DNA of 64,000 nucleotides from Rubripirellula lacrimiformis (GCF_007741535.1 NZ_CP036525.1:2542001-2606000), one strand, 5' to 3'; shown: positions 40,873-50,067, numbered from the stretch's first letter. The notes: a model not told the origin generated them from the letters alone. Numbers and translations are program-made.

Positions 40873-42069
40873 TTACTTGCGTGCCGCCGCATGCTTCAGC
40901 GGCAACCAGGCAGCGTCTTGGCTGCTGCTGGCGACACACTGCTGGATGAAATACATGCCTTCGACACCGTCGTACACGTTCGGATAGACCGTGTTGATCC
41001 GTTCGAACGATTCGCCTGCGCCGCGTTTGGCCATGTCGTCGAATGCCGCCACATAGACGTTGGCGAATGCTTCGAAGAATGCTTCCGGGTGGCCGGCTGG
41101 CAGACGACAAGACGCGGCCGCTAGCGGAGTCGTGTAGGGAGCACCGGAATCACGCGTGTAGATTTGATGCGCCTTACCGTTTTGACGGAAAATCAACTCG
41201 TTGGGATTCTCTTGACGCCATTTCAGCGAACCCTTGGTGCCATCGATTTCGATCTCGACATCGTTTTCGCGTCCATGACTGATTTGCGATGCGGTCACGG
41301 TTCCTAGTGCACCGTTTTCGTATCGGATCACCGCGGTGCCGTAGTCGTCCAGTTTGCGGCCTTCGACGAACGTCTTCAGGTGGCAGCTAACGGTTTCGGG
41401 CAGTTCGCCGGTCATGAACCGGCCGAGGTTGTAGGCGTGTGTTGCGATATCGCCGAACGCGCCGGCCGCACCACTCTTGGACGGGTCGGTCCGCCAAGCG
41501 GCTTGTTTCTGGTCTTCGGCTTCCAATGAAGTCCGCAGCCAGCCTTGGATGTACTGAGTTCGGATCGCGTTGATCTCGCCAAGTTGTCCGCCCAGGATCA
41601 TTTCGCGAGCCTGGCGTACCAACGGATAGCCGGTGTAGTTGTGCGTGACCGCGAACACGACGTCGCTATTCTTGACCGTTTCCAGCAACGATTCGGCCTG
41701 GGCCAGATCGAAGGTCATCGGTTTGTCGCAAACGACGTTGAACCCGGCTTCGACGGCCGCACGGGCGACTTCGAAGTGCATGTGGTTGGGCGTGGCGATG
41801 CTGACGAAATCGATCCGCTCGTCGGCTGGCAGCTTGGATTCGGCGTCCAACATGGCCTCGTAGCTTCCGTAAGCCCGAGAATCGTCAATGTCATAGTCGG
41901 CTGCCGATGCCCTGGACCGTTCAGGATTGCTGGACAACGCGCCAGCGGTCACGACGGCGCGATTGTCCAAACAAGCGGCGATCGAGTGAACGCGTCCGAT
42001 GAACGATCCGGTGCCCCCGCCGACCATCGCCATGCGGAGTTTGCGATTCAGTGGTGCGTTGATTCCCAT
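40873..42069 (-). CDS. Gfo/Idh/MocA family oxidoreductase
   Basis: This 398-residue NAD(P)-dependent enzyme has a nucleotide-binding N-terminus (RMAMVGGGTGSFIGRVH). FVSIATPNHMHFEVARAAVE is followed by CDKPM, the family's EKP-type motif, and AVTHNYTGYPLVRQAREMI precedes the second domain. There is no signal peptide, so it is cytoplasmic. Such enzymes act on sugars, inositols or related compounds; the exact substrate cannot be told. The C-terminus (INTVYPNVYDGVEGMYFIQQ) is typical of planctomycete members. It is followed on the same strand by the VanZ-like gene. Confidence 0.92.
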   Translation of the reverse strand: MGINAPLNRKLRMAMVGGGTGSFIGRVHSIAACLDNRAVVTAGALSSNPERSRASAADYDIDDSRAYGSYEAMLDAESKLPADERIDFVSIATPNHMHFEVARAAVEAGFNVVCDKPMTFDLAQAESLLETVKNSDVVFAVTHNYTGYPLVRQAREMILGGQLGEINAIRTQYIQGWLRTSLEAEDQKQAAWRTDPSKSGAAGAFGDIATHAYNLGRFMTGELPETVSCHLKTFVEGRKLDDYGTAVIRYENGALGTVTASQISHGRENDVEIEIDGTKGSLKWRQENPNELIFRQNGKAHQIYTRDSGAPYTTPLAAASCRLPAGHPEAFFEAFANVYVAAFDDMAKRGAGESFERINTVYPNVYDGVEGMYFIQQCVASSSQDAAWLPLKHAAARK

Positions 42070-42225
42070 AGTGTCTTTCTTGGTTTCAATTCAAAAGTAA
42101 AGGCCAGGATGCGTTCGTCCGTGAAAACGCAATCGTAAAGTTCAACGCCAAAGCGTACAATTCCCTTCCCGGTGCTCGGCGGCCTCTTGAAACCGCTTTG
42201 CATGGGGACATGCCAGACGTTGATC

Positions 42226-42316
42226 GCAGTTCGCAGTTCGCAGTTTGCAGTTCGCAGTTTGCAGTTTGCAGTTTGCAGTTTGCAGTTTGCAGTTTGCAGT
42301 TTGCAGTTTGCAGTTC
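42226..42316. repeat. Heptanucleotide tandem repeat, 13 units of GCAGTT(T/C)
   Basis: Thirteen head-to-tail 7-bp units (91 bp) are present, with units 5-12 all GCAGTTT and several GCAGTTC at the edges. They lie in the ~400-bp gap between the oxidoreductase start (42069, minus) and the membrane protein start (42470, plus). Seven is not a multiple of three, so it would disrupt any frame. The rest of this gap shows no gene. Confidence 0.95.
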
Positions 42317-42469
42317 GCGGACCGATCGGGGTTGATGATCGGCCGCCGGTAATCGATCATCGGCGGTTCATCACCGACTTGTTGGTCGAACCATCGTAAC
42401 ATGACGACCGTCTGGGCTTGGCCCGCTGCACTCTCTTCCCAATTTTGTACCGTCCCGGAGCTTCCAGAG

Positions 42470-43135
42470 ATGTCGTTTCCTTCCGATTTTGAAACTGAAA
42501 ACACGGTCGAAAATGCTTCCTTGCCGGTGGTCGAATCGACTCTCCGTGGCCAGGGACCCGATCATCCAAACGTCTGTTGCCAAGGCTGGACGCGATTCGG
42601 TTTTCCGCTGGCGGGACTGTTGATGGTGGTCGCCATCGGGACGGCAGCCTATTTTGCGGGGCGGTCGCATACGGCTGAAACCAAGCTGTCGTCGATGGAT
42701 TTGCCGCTGTTGCATGCCAATGCGGCGGTGACCAGCGAGAAGTTTTCTTGTGCGACGGGGACGATCAGCGAAGAAGCCGACGGATTGTTCGTTCTGGATC
42801 ACAATTCCGGACTGCTGCAATGTTCGGTGATTTACCCACGACTGGGTCGATTCATGGGTCTGTTCACCGTCAACGTGGGCGAGGCGTTGGGGACCGGCGG
42901 CAAGGGCGGCAGCTTTTTGTTGTTGACCGGACGAGCCGACTTTCCGCGTGCCAGCAACAATCCCGTTGCCACGACCGTGGTCTACGTGATGGACACTTCG
43001 ACGGGAAATTACGCGTCCTATTACGTTCCCTTCAATCGCCAGGCGATGACCGCTGGGCGTACTCAACAGGGTCTGATCACATTGATCTCGACCGGTTCGG
43101 CTAACCCGGTGATCGATCGCGACACGTTACGTTAG
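42470..43135 (+). CDS. Single-pass membrane protein, unknown function
   Basis: I recognise no family. The 221-residue product has a ~40-residue cytoplasmic N-terminus and one membrane helix (FGFPLAGLLMVVAIGTAAYF, about 47-66). The ectodomain contains FSCATGTISEEADGLFVLD and GGSFLLLTGRADFPRASNNP. The frame is open from 42401, but the ATG at 42470 has GGAG at a 9-base distance and is chosen. It is transcribed away from the oxidoreductase gene and towards the helicase gene, which starts 86 bp after its stop. Confidence 0.75.
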   Translation: MSFPSDFETENTVENASLPVVESTLRGQGPDHPNVCCQGWTRFGFPLAGLLMVVAIGTAAYFAGRSHTAETKLSSMDLPLLHANAAVTSEKFSCATGTISEEADGLFVLDHNSGLLQCSVIYPRLGRFMGLFTVNVGEALGTGGKGGSFLLLTGRADFPRASNNPVATTVVYVMDTSTGNYASYYVPFNRQAMTAGRTQQGLITLISTGSANPVIDRDTLR

Positions 43136-43221
43136 ACTCGATCGGGTAGCCAAGATGGCCGCACCTTTTCTGATCGGTCTCTTCCATCCCACGCTACCCG
43201 CCCCCCCCTGCTGCTTTGACG

Positions 43222-45249
43222 ATGAACAACGGACCGAACCCGCTGACCCAAGGATTGAACGAGGCACAGGCTGCGGCTGTAAAGACGCTGTCGGGGCCGA
43301 TGCTGGTGTTGGCCGGTGCGGGGACCGGAAAGACTCGCGTGGTGACGTTTCGAATCGCCAATTTGATCCGGCACGGCACCGCGCCGGACCGGATTTTGGC
43401 GGTCACGTTTACCAACAAAGCCGCCGGCGAAATGCAGGAACGGGTCGGCGAGCTGATCGGAACGGGAAAGAAACGTCGCCGCAAGGGCGAACCGGCCGCT
43501 CCCAAGCCGACCGTCAGCACCTTTCACGCACACTGTGTGCGGATCCTGCGACGACACGCCAAAGCATTGGGGTATCCCGCCAAGTTCACGATTTACGATC
43601 GTGGCGACCAGGAAACACTCGCTCGCGGTATCCTGCGCGAACTGCGATTGCCCGGGACCGCGCTGAGCCCCGGCGACATGCTGAACATCATCGGTGGCTG
43701 GAAGAACCAATCGATCAAGCCCGATCAGGCTTCGATGGTGGCATCGACGGACAAGGAACACTTCGCAGCATCGGGATATCGTCGTTATCAAAATGGGCTG
43801 CGGGCCTGTGGCGCGATGGATTTTGATGACCTGTTGTTGAACACCGAAACTCTGTTCGACGAGCATCCGGCGATCCGCGATGAAGAAGCGTCGAAGTTTG
43901 ATCATGTGCTGGTCGACGAATACCAAGACACCAACGGCAGCCAATATCGGATCACAAAGCACCTGTCGCTGAAGCACCGGAATCTATGTGTCGTGGGCGA
44001 CGATGACCAGTCGATCTATGCATGGCGTGGCGCCGACGTGACGCACATTTTGAATTTTTCGAACGACTGGCCTGATGCCAAGGTCGTGTGCTTGGAGAAC
44101 AACTATCGAAGCACGGCGGAAATTCTGATCCTGGCCAACCGGTTGATCGAATTCAACACCACTCGCCACGACAAAACGTTGATCCCCAGTCGGCCGGCTG
44201 GCAAACGGCCTAAGATCGACCAGCACAAAGATGAAACCACCGAAGCCAAGTCGGTGGTCGCCAAGATCCGTCACCTGATCGATAACGAACACGTCCAGCC
44301 GCGCGACATCGCGATCCTGTTCCGTACCAACGAACAACCGCGGCTGTTCGAAACGGAATTGCGTAAGGAGAATGTGCCGTACGTGATGCTGGGGGCGCAA
44401 TCGTTCTTCGACCGCAAAGAAGTCCGCGATCTGATTTCTTATTTGAAGTGGATCGAACAGCCCAACGACGAGGTGGCACTGTTGCGAGTGATCAATACTC
44501 CGCCGCGAGGGCTGGGGAACAAGACGGTCCAGACTCTGATCGCGCGAGCTGTCGATCGTGGGGTCCCGGTATGGGACATCATGAAAGATCCGGCCTCGAT
44601 CGAGGACTTGCCGGCTGCCGCACAGCGCGGGATCGAAAGTTTGACTTCGATTTCCGATGACGTCCGAAGCCGTGCTCAAAGCGAATCACTTTCGGCCGCA
44701 ATGGACACGCTGCTGAAGCGAACGGCATACGCAGACGAACTGACACGAATCTACGACAAGCCAGAGGAACGCGAATCGCGGATGGCATCCATTGGCGAAC
44801 TGACCAACGCGGTCGGCGCCTACGAAGATGGCGAAGGCGAAAAAGACTTGACGGGGTTCTTGGGCGAGATCGCGTTGTCGGGCAAGGAGATGGGCAACGA
44901 GAAAGACAAGCTGGCCAAGCAGAATGCGGTTTGGTTGTTGACGCTGCACGCCGCCAAAGGGTTGGAGTTTCCGGTGGTGTTCATGGTGGGCATGGAAGAC
45001 GGTTTGCTGCCCCACAGTCGTAGCGTGAAAAGCGGAAACGATGAAGACATCGCCGAGGAAAGACGGTTGTGTTACGTCGGGATCACCCGCGCCCAAGAAG
45101 ACCTGACGATGTCGTTGGCACTCACCAGGCGGAAATGGGGAAAGCCTCGCCCCACGACCCCCAGCCGGTTTCTATACGAGATCGTCGGGAAGGCCGAAAA
45201 CCCCAACAAGTACCGCAAGAAAAAGCCCGGGCGGACGCTAGGTAAGTAG
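43222..45249 (+). CDS. UvrD/Rep/PcrA-type ATP-dependent DNA helicase
   Basis: This superfamily 1A 3'-5' helicase of 675 residues shows all the motifs: VLAGAGTGKTRVV (Walker A), AVTFTNKAAGEMQERV, VDEYQDTNGSQYRI (Walker B), GDDDQSIYAWRGA, CLENNYRST, TLHAAKGLEFPVVFMVGMED and EERRLCYVGITRAQEDL. A Lys/Arg-rich insert (KKRRRKGEPAAPKP) follows motif Ia. It ends soon after PSRFLYEI, close to Rep in length, and lacks the longer C-terminal tail of PcrA/UvrD, so the exact orthologue is open. It would unwind DNA in repair or restart. The ATG at 43222 is used; a TTG lies six bases upstream. The IS triplet begins 28 bp after the stop. Confidence 0.9.
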   Translation: MNNGPNPLTQGLNEAQAAAVKTLSGPMLVLAGAGTGKTRVVTFRIANLIRHGTAPDRILAVTFTNKAAGEMQERVGELIGTGKKRRRKGEPAAPKPTVSTFHAHCVRILRRHAKALGYPAKFTIYDRGDQETLARGILRELRLPGTALSPGDMLNIIGGWKNQSIKPDQASMVASTDKEHFAASGYRRYQNGLRACGAMDFDDLLLNTETLFDEHPAIRDEEASKFDHVLVDEYQDTNGSQYRITKHLSLKHRNLCVVGDDDQSIYAWRGADVTHILNFSNDWPDAKVVCLENNYRSTAEILILANRLIEFNTTRHDKTLIPSRPAGKRPKIDQHKDETTEAKSVVAKIRHLIDNEHVQPRDIAILFRTNEQPRLFETELRKENVPYVMLGAQSFFDRKEVRDLISYLKWIEQPNDEVALLRVINTPPRGLGNKTVQTLIARAVDRGVPVWDIMKDPASIEDLPAAAQRGIESLTSISDDVRSRAQSESLSAAMDTLLKRTAYADELTRIYDKPEERESRMASIGELTNAVGAYEDGEGEKDLTGFLGEIALSGKEMGNEKDKLAKQNAVWLLTLHAAKGLEFPVVFMVGMEDGLLPHSRSVKSGNDEDIAEERRLCYVGITRAQEDLTMSLALTRRKWGKPRPTTPSRFLYEIVGKAENPNKYRKKKPGRTLGK

Positions 45250-45264
45250 CCGGCAAGCAGTGGA

Positions 45265-45277
45265 GGCCCCCTCACCC
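45265..45277. repeat. Left half of a 13-bp inverted repeat bordering the IS triplet
   Basis: GGCCCCCTCACCC here is the exact reverse complement of GGGTGAGGGGGCC at 50088-50100. Both look like the outer arms of the palindromic repeat arrays near the window start. Confidence 0.85.
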
Positions 45278-45328
45278 AACGCCGTTAAGGAAATTTTTCG
45301 AGTGAATTAGGTAACCAGGATAGCTTTT

Positions 45329-45404
45329 GGAGGGCCATAAATGAAATAAGCCAGGCTCCCCCCAAAATCCTCGACTACACCGTCGAAAGAAAAGGAGCCT
45401 GGCT
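45329..45404 (+). promoter_or_regulatory. IS leader: two-codon ORF and RBS-hiding hairpin (copy 3, reference)
   Basis: Seen directly: GGAGGG (45329-45334), six bases, then ATG AAA TAA (45341-45349), a two-codon ORF with a strong ribosome site. The last base of its stop is the first base of AGCCAGGCTCC (45349-45359). That pairs perfectly with GGAGCCTGGCT (45394-45404), which contains the transposase Shine-Dalgarno and touches the ATG at 45405. A smaller inner stem (TCGAC/GTCGA, 45371-45386) lies in the loop. Known parallel: IS10 and IS50 hide the transposase ribosome site in read-through transcripts. Inference: translation of the mini-ORF could open the stem. Confidence 0.72.
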
Positions 45405-46841
45405 ATGAGTAACAGTGGCAAGGATGCTGCTTCGAAACAGAAGCAATCAATGACTCAAGGTGAACAGCTGGCCAAAGCGATTCGCTGGATCGCCAACGAC
45501 CAATTATTCGCAAAGGTTCGTGTTCACGGCAATGCCAATTGGGTGCCGACTCACTTGATGCAGGTCGCAATTCTATGGGTTTGGAGTAGTCAATCATTGC
45601 TCGTCGAATCCACCAAAGACGCGATCAAAAGTGTCGAGAGCTTATTCGGTACGACCGGGATTCATTCGTATCAGACGCTGATCACTGCACTGCAGAAGTA
45701 CACCGAGCAAATCCTTCCGCCACTGGTCCAACGAATGCATCATTTGATGGAGAAGACAGATCAAGCAAGTTTTCGCATCGGGATTTGGTTGGTGTTGGCC
45801 GTCGACGGTTCCCGCTTGGATGCTTGCCGAACCCTGGCCAACGAGAAGCGGTTCTGCAAGCCAAAGAACAAAAGGGGATCGAAGAAGAACAAGAAGAACA
45901 AGCGTGGTCGACACGCCAACAAACGAAAACCGGTGAGCAAAAAGAAGAACTACAATCCGCAGCCCGTCGGTCCTCAAGTCTGGCTTACGCTACTGTGGCA
46001 TGTCGGACAACGATTGCCATGGGCATGGAAAATCGGACCGAGTTATTCCAGCGAACGAGCCCATCTGTTGGAAATGCTGAATGCTTTAGACCTACCGAAA
46101 AACACGCTCATCTGCGGTGATGCTGGTTTCGTCGGCTACGACTTTTGGAACGCGATCGACAGCCACGGCCATCACTTCCTGACGCGTGTCGGAAGCAATT
46201 GTCGCTTCCTGAAGCAACTTGGACGGGTTCGCGAACGTGATGGCATCGTGTACTGCTGGCCGAAAGAAAAACAGCAACGCAAGCAGCCGCCGTTGGTCCT
46301 TCGGCTACTTCGCTTTCACGACGGACGTGGCGAAGTCTATCTCGTCACCAACGAATTGAACTCACGCAAGTTAAGTGATTCGCGTGCTGGGGAAATTTAT
46401 CGAAAACGCTGGGGAATCGAAGTGCAATTCCGATCCTTAAAGCAAACTTACGGTCGTTCGAAACTGCTCGGGCGAACGCCGGATGTCGTCGAGCACGAGT
46501 TAACCTGGTCGCTTGTCGGTCTTTGGATGGCGCAGTTACTGGCGCTTCGCGAACAAATCGATCGGATCGAACCGGCGGCTCAAACGAGCGTCGCGATGGT
46601 GTTACGAATATTGCAAAACATCCTGCACTGCCCCAACGAGATACCCGCGCGGGGCGAATCGCTTCGGAGTCTCTTGGCCGGTGCGTTGACGGATACATAC
46701 GACCGCGCAAGTAAAAAGAAAAGTCGCAACTACCCACGCCGAAAAGAGGAACCCCGGACCGGCCCACCCACAATTGAACTCGCCACCGCAGAGCAACAGA
46801 AGCTTGCCAAAGCTACACTGGACCTCTCAAATGCAGCATGA
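45405..46841 (+). CDS. IS4-family transposase (478 aa)
   Basis: Intact copy with all three catalytic positions. The Lys/Asn tract after GSKK has two AAGAACAAG-type units, the fewest here. It differs from the other copies by a synonymous change near 46010 (CAACGATTG where the others have CAGCGATTG). Confidence 0.95.
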   Translation: MSNSGKDAASKQKQSMTQGEQLAKAIRWIANDQLFAKVRVHGNANWVPTHLMQVAILWVWSSQSLLVESTKDAIKSVESLFGTTGIHSYQTLITALQKYTEQILPPLVQRMHHLMEKTDQASFRIGIWLVLAVDGSRLDACRTLANEKRFCKPKNKRGSKKNKKNKRGRHANKRKPVSKKKNYNPQPVGPQVWLTLLWHVGQRLPWAWKIGPSYSSERAHLLEMLNALDLPKNTLICGDAGFVGYDFWNAIDSHGHHFLTRVGSNCRFLKQLGRVRERDGIVYCWPKEKQQRKQPPLVLRLLRFHDGRGEVYLVTNELNSRKLSDSRAGEIYRKRWGIEVQFRSLKQTYGRSKLLGRTPDVVEHELTWSLVGLWMAQLLALREQIDRIEPAAQTSVAMVLRILQNILHCPNEIPARGESLRSLLAGALTDTYDRASKKKSRNYPRRKEEPRTGPPTIELATAEQQKLAKATLDLSNAA

Positions 46842-46861
46842 AAAATTTCCTTAACGGCGTT

Positions 46862-46872
46862 GCCCCTCACCC
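46862..46872. repeat. 11-bp spacer between IS copies 3 and 4
   Basis: GCCCCTCACCC is target-derived, in the same orientation as the left flank of copy 3. It serves as the shared flank of both elements. Confidence 0.85.
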
Positions 46873-46923
46873 AACGCCGTTAAGGAAATTTTTCGAGTGA
46901 ATTAGGTAACCAGGATAGCTTTT

Positions 46924-46999
46924 GGAGGGCCATAAATGAAATAAGCCAGGCTCCCCCCAAAATCCTCGACTACATCGTCGAAAGAAAAGGAGCCTGGCT
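46924..46999 (+). promoter_or_regulatory. IS leader: two-codon ORF and RBS-hiding hairpin (copy 4)
   Basis: Same as copy 3. The mini-ORF is at 46936-46944 and the stem arms at 46944-46954 and 46989-46999. The loop has T where copy 3 has C, leaving both stems unchanged. Confidence 0.7.
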
Positions 47000-48445
47000 A
47001 TGAGTAACAGTGGCAAGGATGCTGCTTCGAAACAGAAGCAATCAATGACTCAAGGTGAACAGCTGGCCAAAGCGATTCGCTGGATCGCCAACGACCAATT
47101 ATTCGCAAAGGTTCGTGTTCACGGCAATGCCAATTGGGTGCCGACTCACTTGATGCAGGTCGCAATTCTATGGGTTTGGAGTAGTCAATCATTGCTCGTC
47201 GAATCCACCAAAGACGCGATCAAAAGTGTCGAGAGCTTATTCGGTACGACCGGGATTCATTCGTATCAGACGCTGATCACTGCACTGCAGAAGTACACCG
47301 AGCAAATCCTTCCGCCACTGGTCCAACGAATGCATCATTTGATGGAGAAGACAGATCAAGCAAGTTTTCGCATTGGGATTTGGTTGGTGTTGGCCGTCGA
47401 CGGTTCCCGCTTGGATGCTTGCCGAACCCTGGCCAACGAGAAGCGGTTCTGCAAGCCAAAGAACAAAAGGGGATCGAAGAAGAACAAGAAGAACAAGAAG
47501 AACAAGCGTGGTCGACACGCCAACAAACGAAAACCGGTGAGCAAAAAGAAGAACTACAATCCGCAGCCCGTCGGTCCTCAAGTCTGGCTTACGCTACTGT
47601 GGCATGTCGGACAGCGATTGCCATGGGCATGGAAAATCGGACCGAGTTATTCCAGCGAACGAGCCCATCTGTTGGAAATGCTGAATGCTTTAGACCTACC
47701 GAAAAACACGCTCATCTGCGGTGATGCTGGTTTCGTCGGCTACGACTTTTGGAACGCGATCGACAGCCACGGCCATCACTTCCTGACGCGTGTCGGAAGC
47801 AATTGTCGCTTCCTGAAGCAACTTGGACGGGTTCGCGAACGTGATGGCATCGTGTACTGCTGGCCGAAAGAAAAACAGCAACGCAAGCAGCCGCCGTTGG
47901 TCCTTCGGCTACTTCGCTTTCACGACGGACGTGGCGAAGTCTATCTCGTCACCAACGAATTGAACTTACGCAAGTTAAGTGATTCGCGTGCTGGGGAAAT
48001 TTATCGAAAACGCTGGGGAATCGAAGTGCAATTCCGATCCTTAAAGCAAACTTACGGTCGTTCGAAACTGCTCGGGCGAACGCCGGATGTCGTCGAGCAC
48101 GAGTTAACCTGGTCGCTTGTCGGTCTTTGGATGGCGCAGTTACTTGCGCTTCGCGAACAAATCGATCGGATCGAACCGGCGGCTCAAACGAGCGTCGCGA
48201 TGGTGTTACGAATATTGCAAAACATCCTGCACTGCCCCAACGAGATACCCGCGCGGGGCGAATCGCTTCGGAGTCTCTTGGCCGGTGCGTTGACGGATAC
48301 ATACGACCGCGCAAGTAAAAAGAAAAGTCGCAACTACCCACGCCGAAAAGAGGAACCCCGGACCGGCCCACCCACAATTGAACTCGCCACCGCAGAGCAA
48401 CAGAAGCTTGCCAAAGCTACACTGGACCTCTCAAATGCAGCATGA
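47000..48445 (+). CDS. IS4-family transposase (481 aa)
   Basis: Intact, with three units in the Lys/Asn tract. It has one private amino-acid change (NELNLRKLSD, with Leu for Ser) and a private synonymous change near 48144. It shares the CATTGGGATT variant near 47372 with copy 5 but not with copies 2 and 3. Confidence 0.95.
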   Translation: MSNSGKDAASKQKQSMTQGEQLAKAIRWIANDQLFAKVRVHGNANWVPTHLMQVAILWVWSSQSLLVESTKDAIKSVESLFGTTGIHSYQTLITALQKYTEQILPPLVQRMHHLMEKTDQASFRIGIWLVLAVDGSRLDACRTLANEKRFCKPKNKRGSKKNKKNKKNKRGRHANKRKPVSKKKNYNPQPVGPQVWLTLLWHVGQRLPWAWKIGPSYSSERAHLLEMLNALDLPKNTLICGDAGFVGYDFWNAIDSHGHHFLTRVGSNCRFLKQLGRVRERDGIVYCWPKEKQQRKQPPLVLRLLRFHDGRGEVYLVTNELNLRKLSDSRAGEIYRKRWGIEVQFRSLKQTYGRSKLLGRTPDVVEHELTWSLVGLWMAQLLALREQIDRIEPAAQTSVAMVLRILQNILHCPNEIPARGESLRSLLAGALTDTYDRASKKKSRNYPRRKEEPRTGPPTIELATAEQQKLAKATLDLSNAA

Positions 48446-48465
48446 AAAATTTCCTTAACGGCGTT

Positions 48466-48476
48466 GGGTGAGGGGC
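48466..48476. repeat. 11-bp spacer between IS copies 4 and 5
   Basis: GGGTGAGGGGC is the exact reverse complement of the spacer at 46862-46872 and matches the right flank of copy 5. Confidence 0.85.
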
Positions 48477-48527
48477 AACGCCGTTAAGGAAATTTTTCGA
48501 GTGAATTAGGTAACCAGGATAGCTTTT

Positions 48528-48603
48528 GGAGGGCCATAAATGAAATAAGCCAGGCTCCCCCCAAAATCCTCGACTACATCGTCGAAAGAAAAGGAGCCTG
48601 GCT
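48528..48603 (+). promoter_or_regulatory. IS leader: two-codon ORF and RBS-hiding hairpin (copy 5)
   Basis: Same as copy 3. The mini-ORF is at 48540-48548 and the stem arms at 48548-48558 and 48593-48603. Confidence 0.7.
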
Positions 48604-50067
48604 ATGAGTAACAGTGGCAAGGATGCTGCTTCGAAACAGAAGCAATCAATGACTCAAGGTGAACAGCTGGCCAAAGCGATTCGCTGGATCGCCAACGACC
48701 AATTATTCGCAAAGGTTCGTGTTCACGGCAATGCCAATTGGGTGCCGACTCACTTGATGCAGGTCGCAATTCTATGGGTTTGGAGTAGTCAATCATTGCT
48801 CGTCGAATCCACCAAAGACGCGATCAAAAGTGTCGAGAGCTTATTCGGTACGACCGGGATTCATTCGTATCAGACGCTGATCACTGCACTGCAGAAGTAC
48901 ACCGAGCAAATCCTTCCGCCACTGGTCCAACGAATGCATCATTTGATGGAGAAGACAGATCAAGCAAGTTTTCGCATTGGGATTTGGTTGGTGTTGGCCG
49001 TCGACGGTTCCCGCTTGGATGCTTGCCGAACCCTGGCCAACGAGAAGCGGTTCTGCAAGCCAAAGAACAAAAGGGGATCGAAGAAGAACAAGAAGAACAA
49101 GAAGAACAAGAAGAACAAGAAGAACAAGCGTGGTCGACACGCCAACAAACGAAAACCGGTGAGCAAAAAGAAGAACTACAATCCGCAGCCCGTCGGTCCT
49201 CAAGTCTGGCTTACGCTACTGTGGCATGTCGGACAGCGATTGCCATGGGCATGGAAAATCGGACCGAGTTATTCCAGCGAACGAGCCCATCTGTTGGAAA
49301 TGCTGAATGCTTTAGACCTACCGAAAAACACGCTCATCTGCGGTGATGCTGGTTTCGTCGGCTACGACTTTTGGAACGCGATCGACAGCCACGGCCATCA
49401 CTTCCTGACGCGTGTCGGAAGCAATTGTCGCTTCCTGAAGCAACTTGGACGGGTTCGCGAACGTGATGGCATCGTGTACTGCTGGCCGAAAGAAAAACAG
49501 CAACGCAAGCAGCCGCCGTTGGTCCTTCGGCTACTTCGCTTTCACGACGGACGTGGCGAAGTCTATCTCGTCACCAACGAATTGAACTCACGCAAGTTAA
49601 GTGATTCGCGTGCTGGGGAAATTTATCGAAAACGCTGGGGAATCGAAGTGCAATTCCGATCCTTAAAGCAAACTTACGGTCGTTCGAAACTGCTCGGGCG
49701 AACGCCGGATGTCGTCGAGCACGAGTTAACCTGGTCGCTTGTCGGTCTTTGGATGGCGCAGTTACTGGCGCTTCGCGAACAAATCGATCGGATCGAACCG
49801 GCGGCTCAAACGAGCGTCGCGATGGTGTTACGAATATTGCAAAACATCCTGCACTGCCCCAACGAGATACCCGCGCGGGGCGAATCGCTTCGGAGTCTCT
49901 TGGCCGGTGCGTTGACGGATACATACGACCGCGCAAGTAAAAAGAAAAGTCGCAACTACCCACGCCGAAAAGAGGAACCCCGGACCGGCCCACCCACAAT
50001 TGAACTCGCCACCGCAGAGCAACAGAAGCTTGCCAAAGCTACACTGGACCTCTCAAATGCAGCATGA
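48604..50067 (+). CDS. IS4-family transposase (487 aa)
   Basis: Intact, and the longest form, with five units in the Lys/Asn tract (about 49083-49128). Otherwise it is almost identical to copy 4. Confidence 0.95.
   Translation: MSNSGKDAASKQKQSMTQGEQLAKAIRWIANDQLFAKVRVHGNANWVPTHLMQVAILWVWSSQSLLVESTKDAIKSVESLFGTTGIHSYQTLITALQKYTEQILPPLVQRMHHLMEKTDQASFRIGIWLVLAVDGSRLDACRTLANEKRFCKPKNKRGSKKNKKNKKNKKNKKNKRGRHANKRKPVSKKKNYNPQPVGPQVWLTLLWHVGQRLPWAWKIGPSYSSERAHLLEMLNALDLPKNTLICGDAGFVGYDFWNAIDSHGHHFLTRVGSNCRFLKQLGRVRERDGIVYCWPKEKQQRKQPPLVLRLLRFHDGRGEVYLVTNELNSRKLSDSRAGEIYRKRWGIEVQFRSLKQTYGRSKLLGRTPDVVEHELTWSLVGLWMAQLLALREQIDRIEPAAQTSVAMVLRILQNILHCPNEIPARGESLRSLLAGALTDTYDRASKKKSRNYPRRKEEPRTGPPTIELATAEQQKLAKATLDLSNAA

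Larger units (their letters stand above)
45278..46861 (+). mobile_element. IS4-family insertion sequence, copy 3 (1584 bp)
   Basis: Terminal inverted repeats are at 45278-45299 and 46840-46861. The left flank (ending CCCCTCACCC) and the right spacer (46862-46872, GCCCCTCACCC) form a 10-bp direct repeat, so this copy has a normal target duplication. It is the shortest of the four complete copies because it carries the fewest 9-bp units in the transposase gene. Confidence 0.95.
46873..48465 (+). mobile_element. IS4-family insertion sequence, copy 4 (1593 bp)
   Basis: Complete ends. The left flank is GCCCCTCACCC and the right flank (48466-48476) is GGGTGAGGGGC, which is its reverse complement rather than a direct repeat. 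This copy therefore lacks a normal target duplication and is probably a recombinant between two ISs inserted in opposite arms of one palindrome. Confidence 0.93.

Noticed and set aside
42142-42504. Minus-strand frame with a repeated CKLQTAN peptide
   Set aside because: It is the heptanucleotide repeat read in frame; there is no conserved flanking sequence and it runs into the oxidoreductase-side gap.
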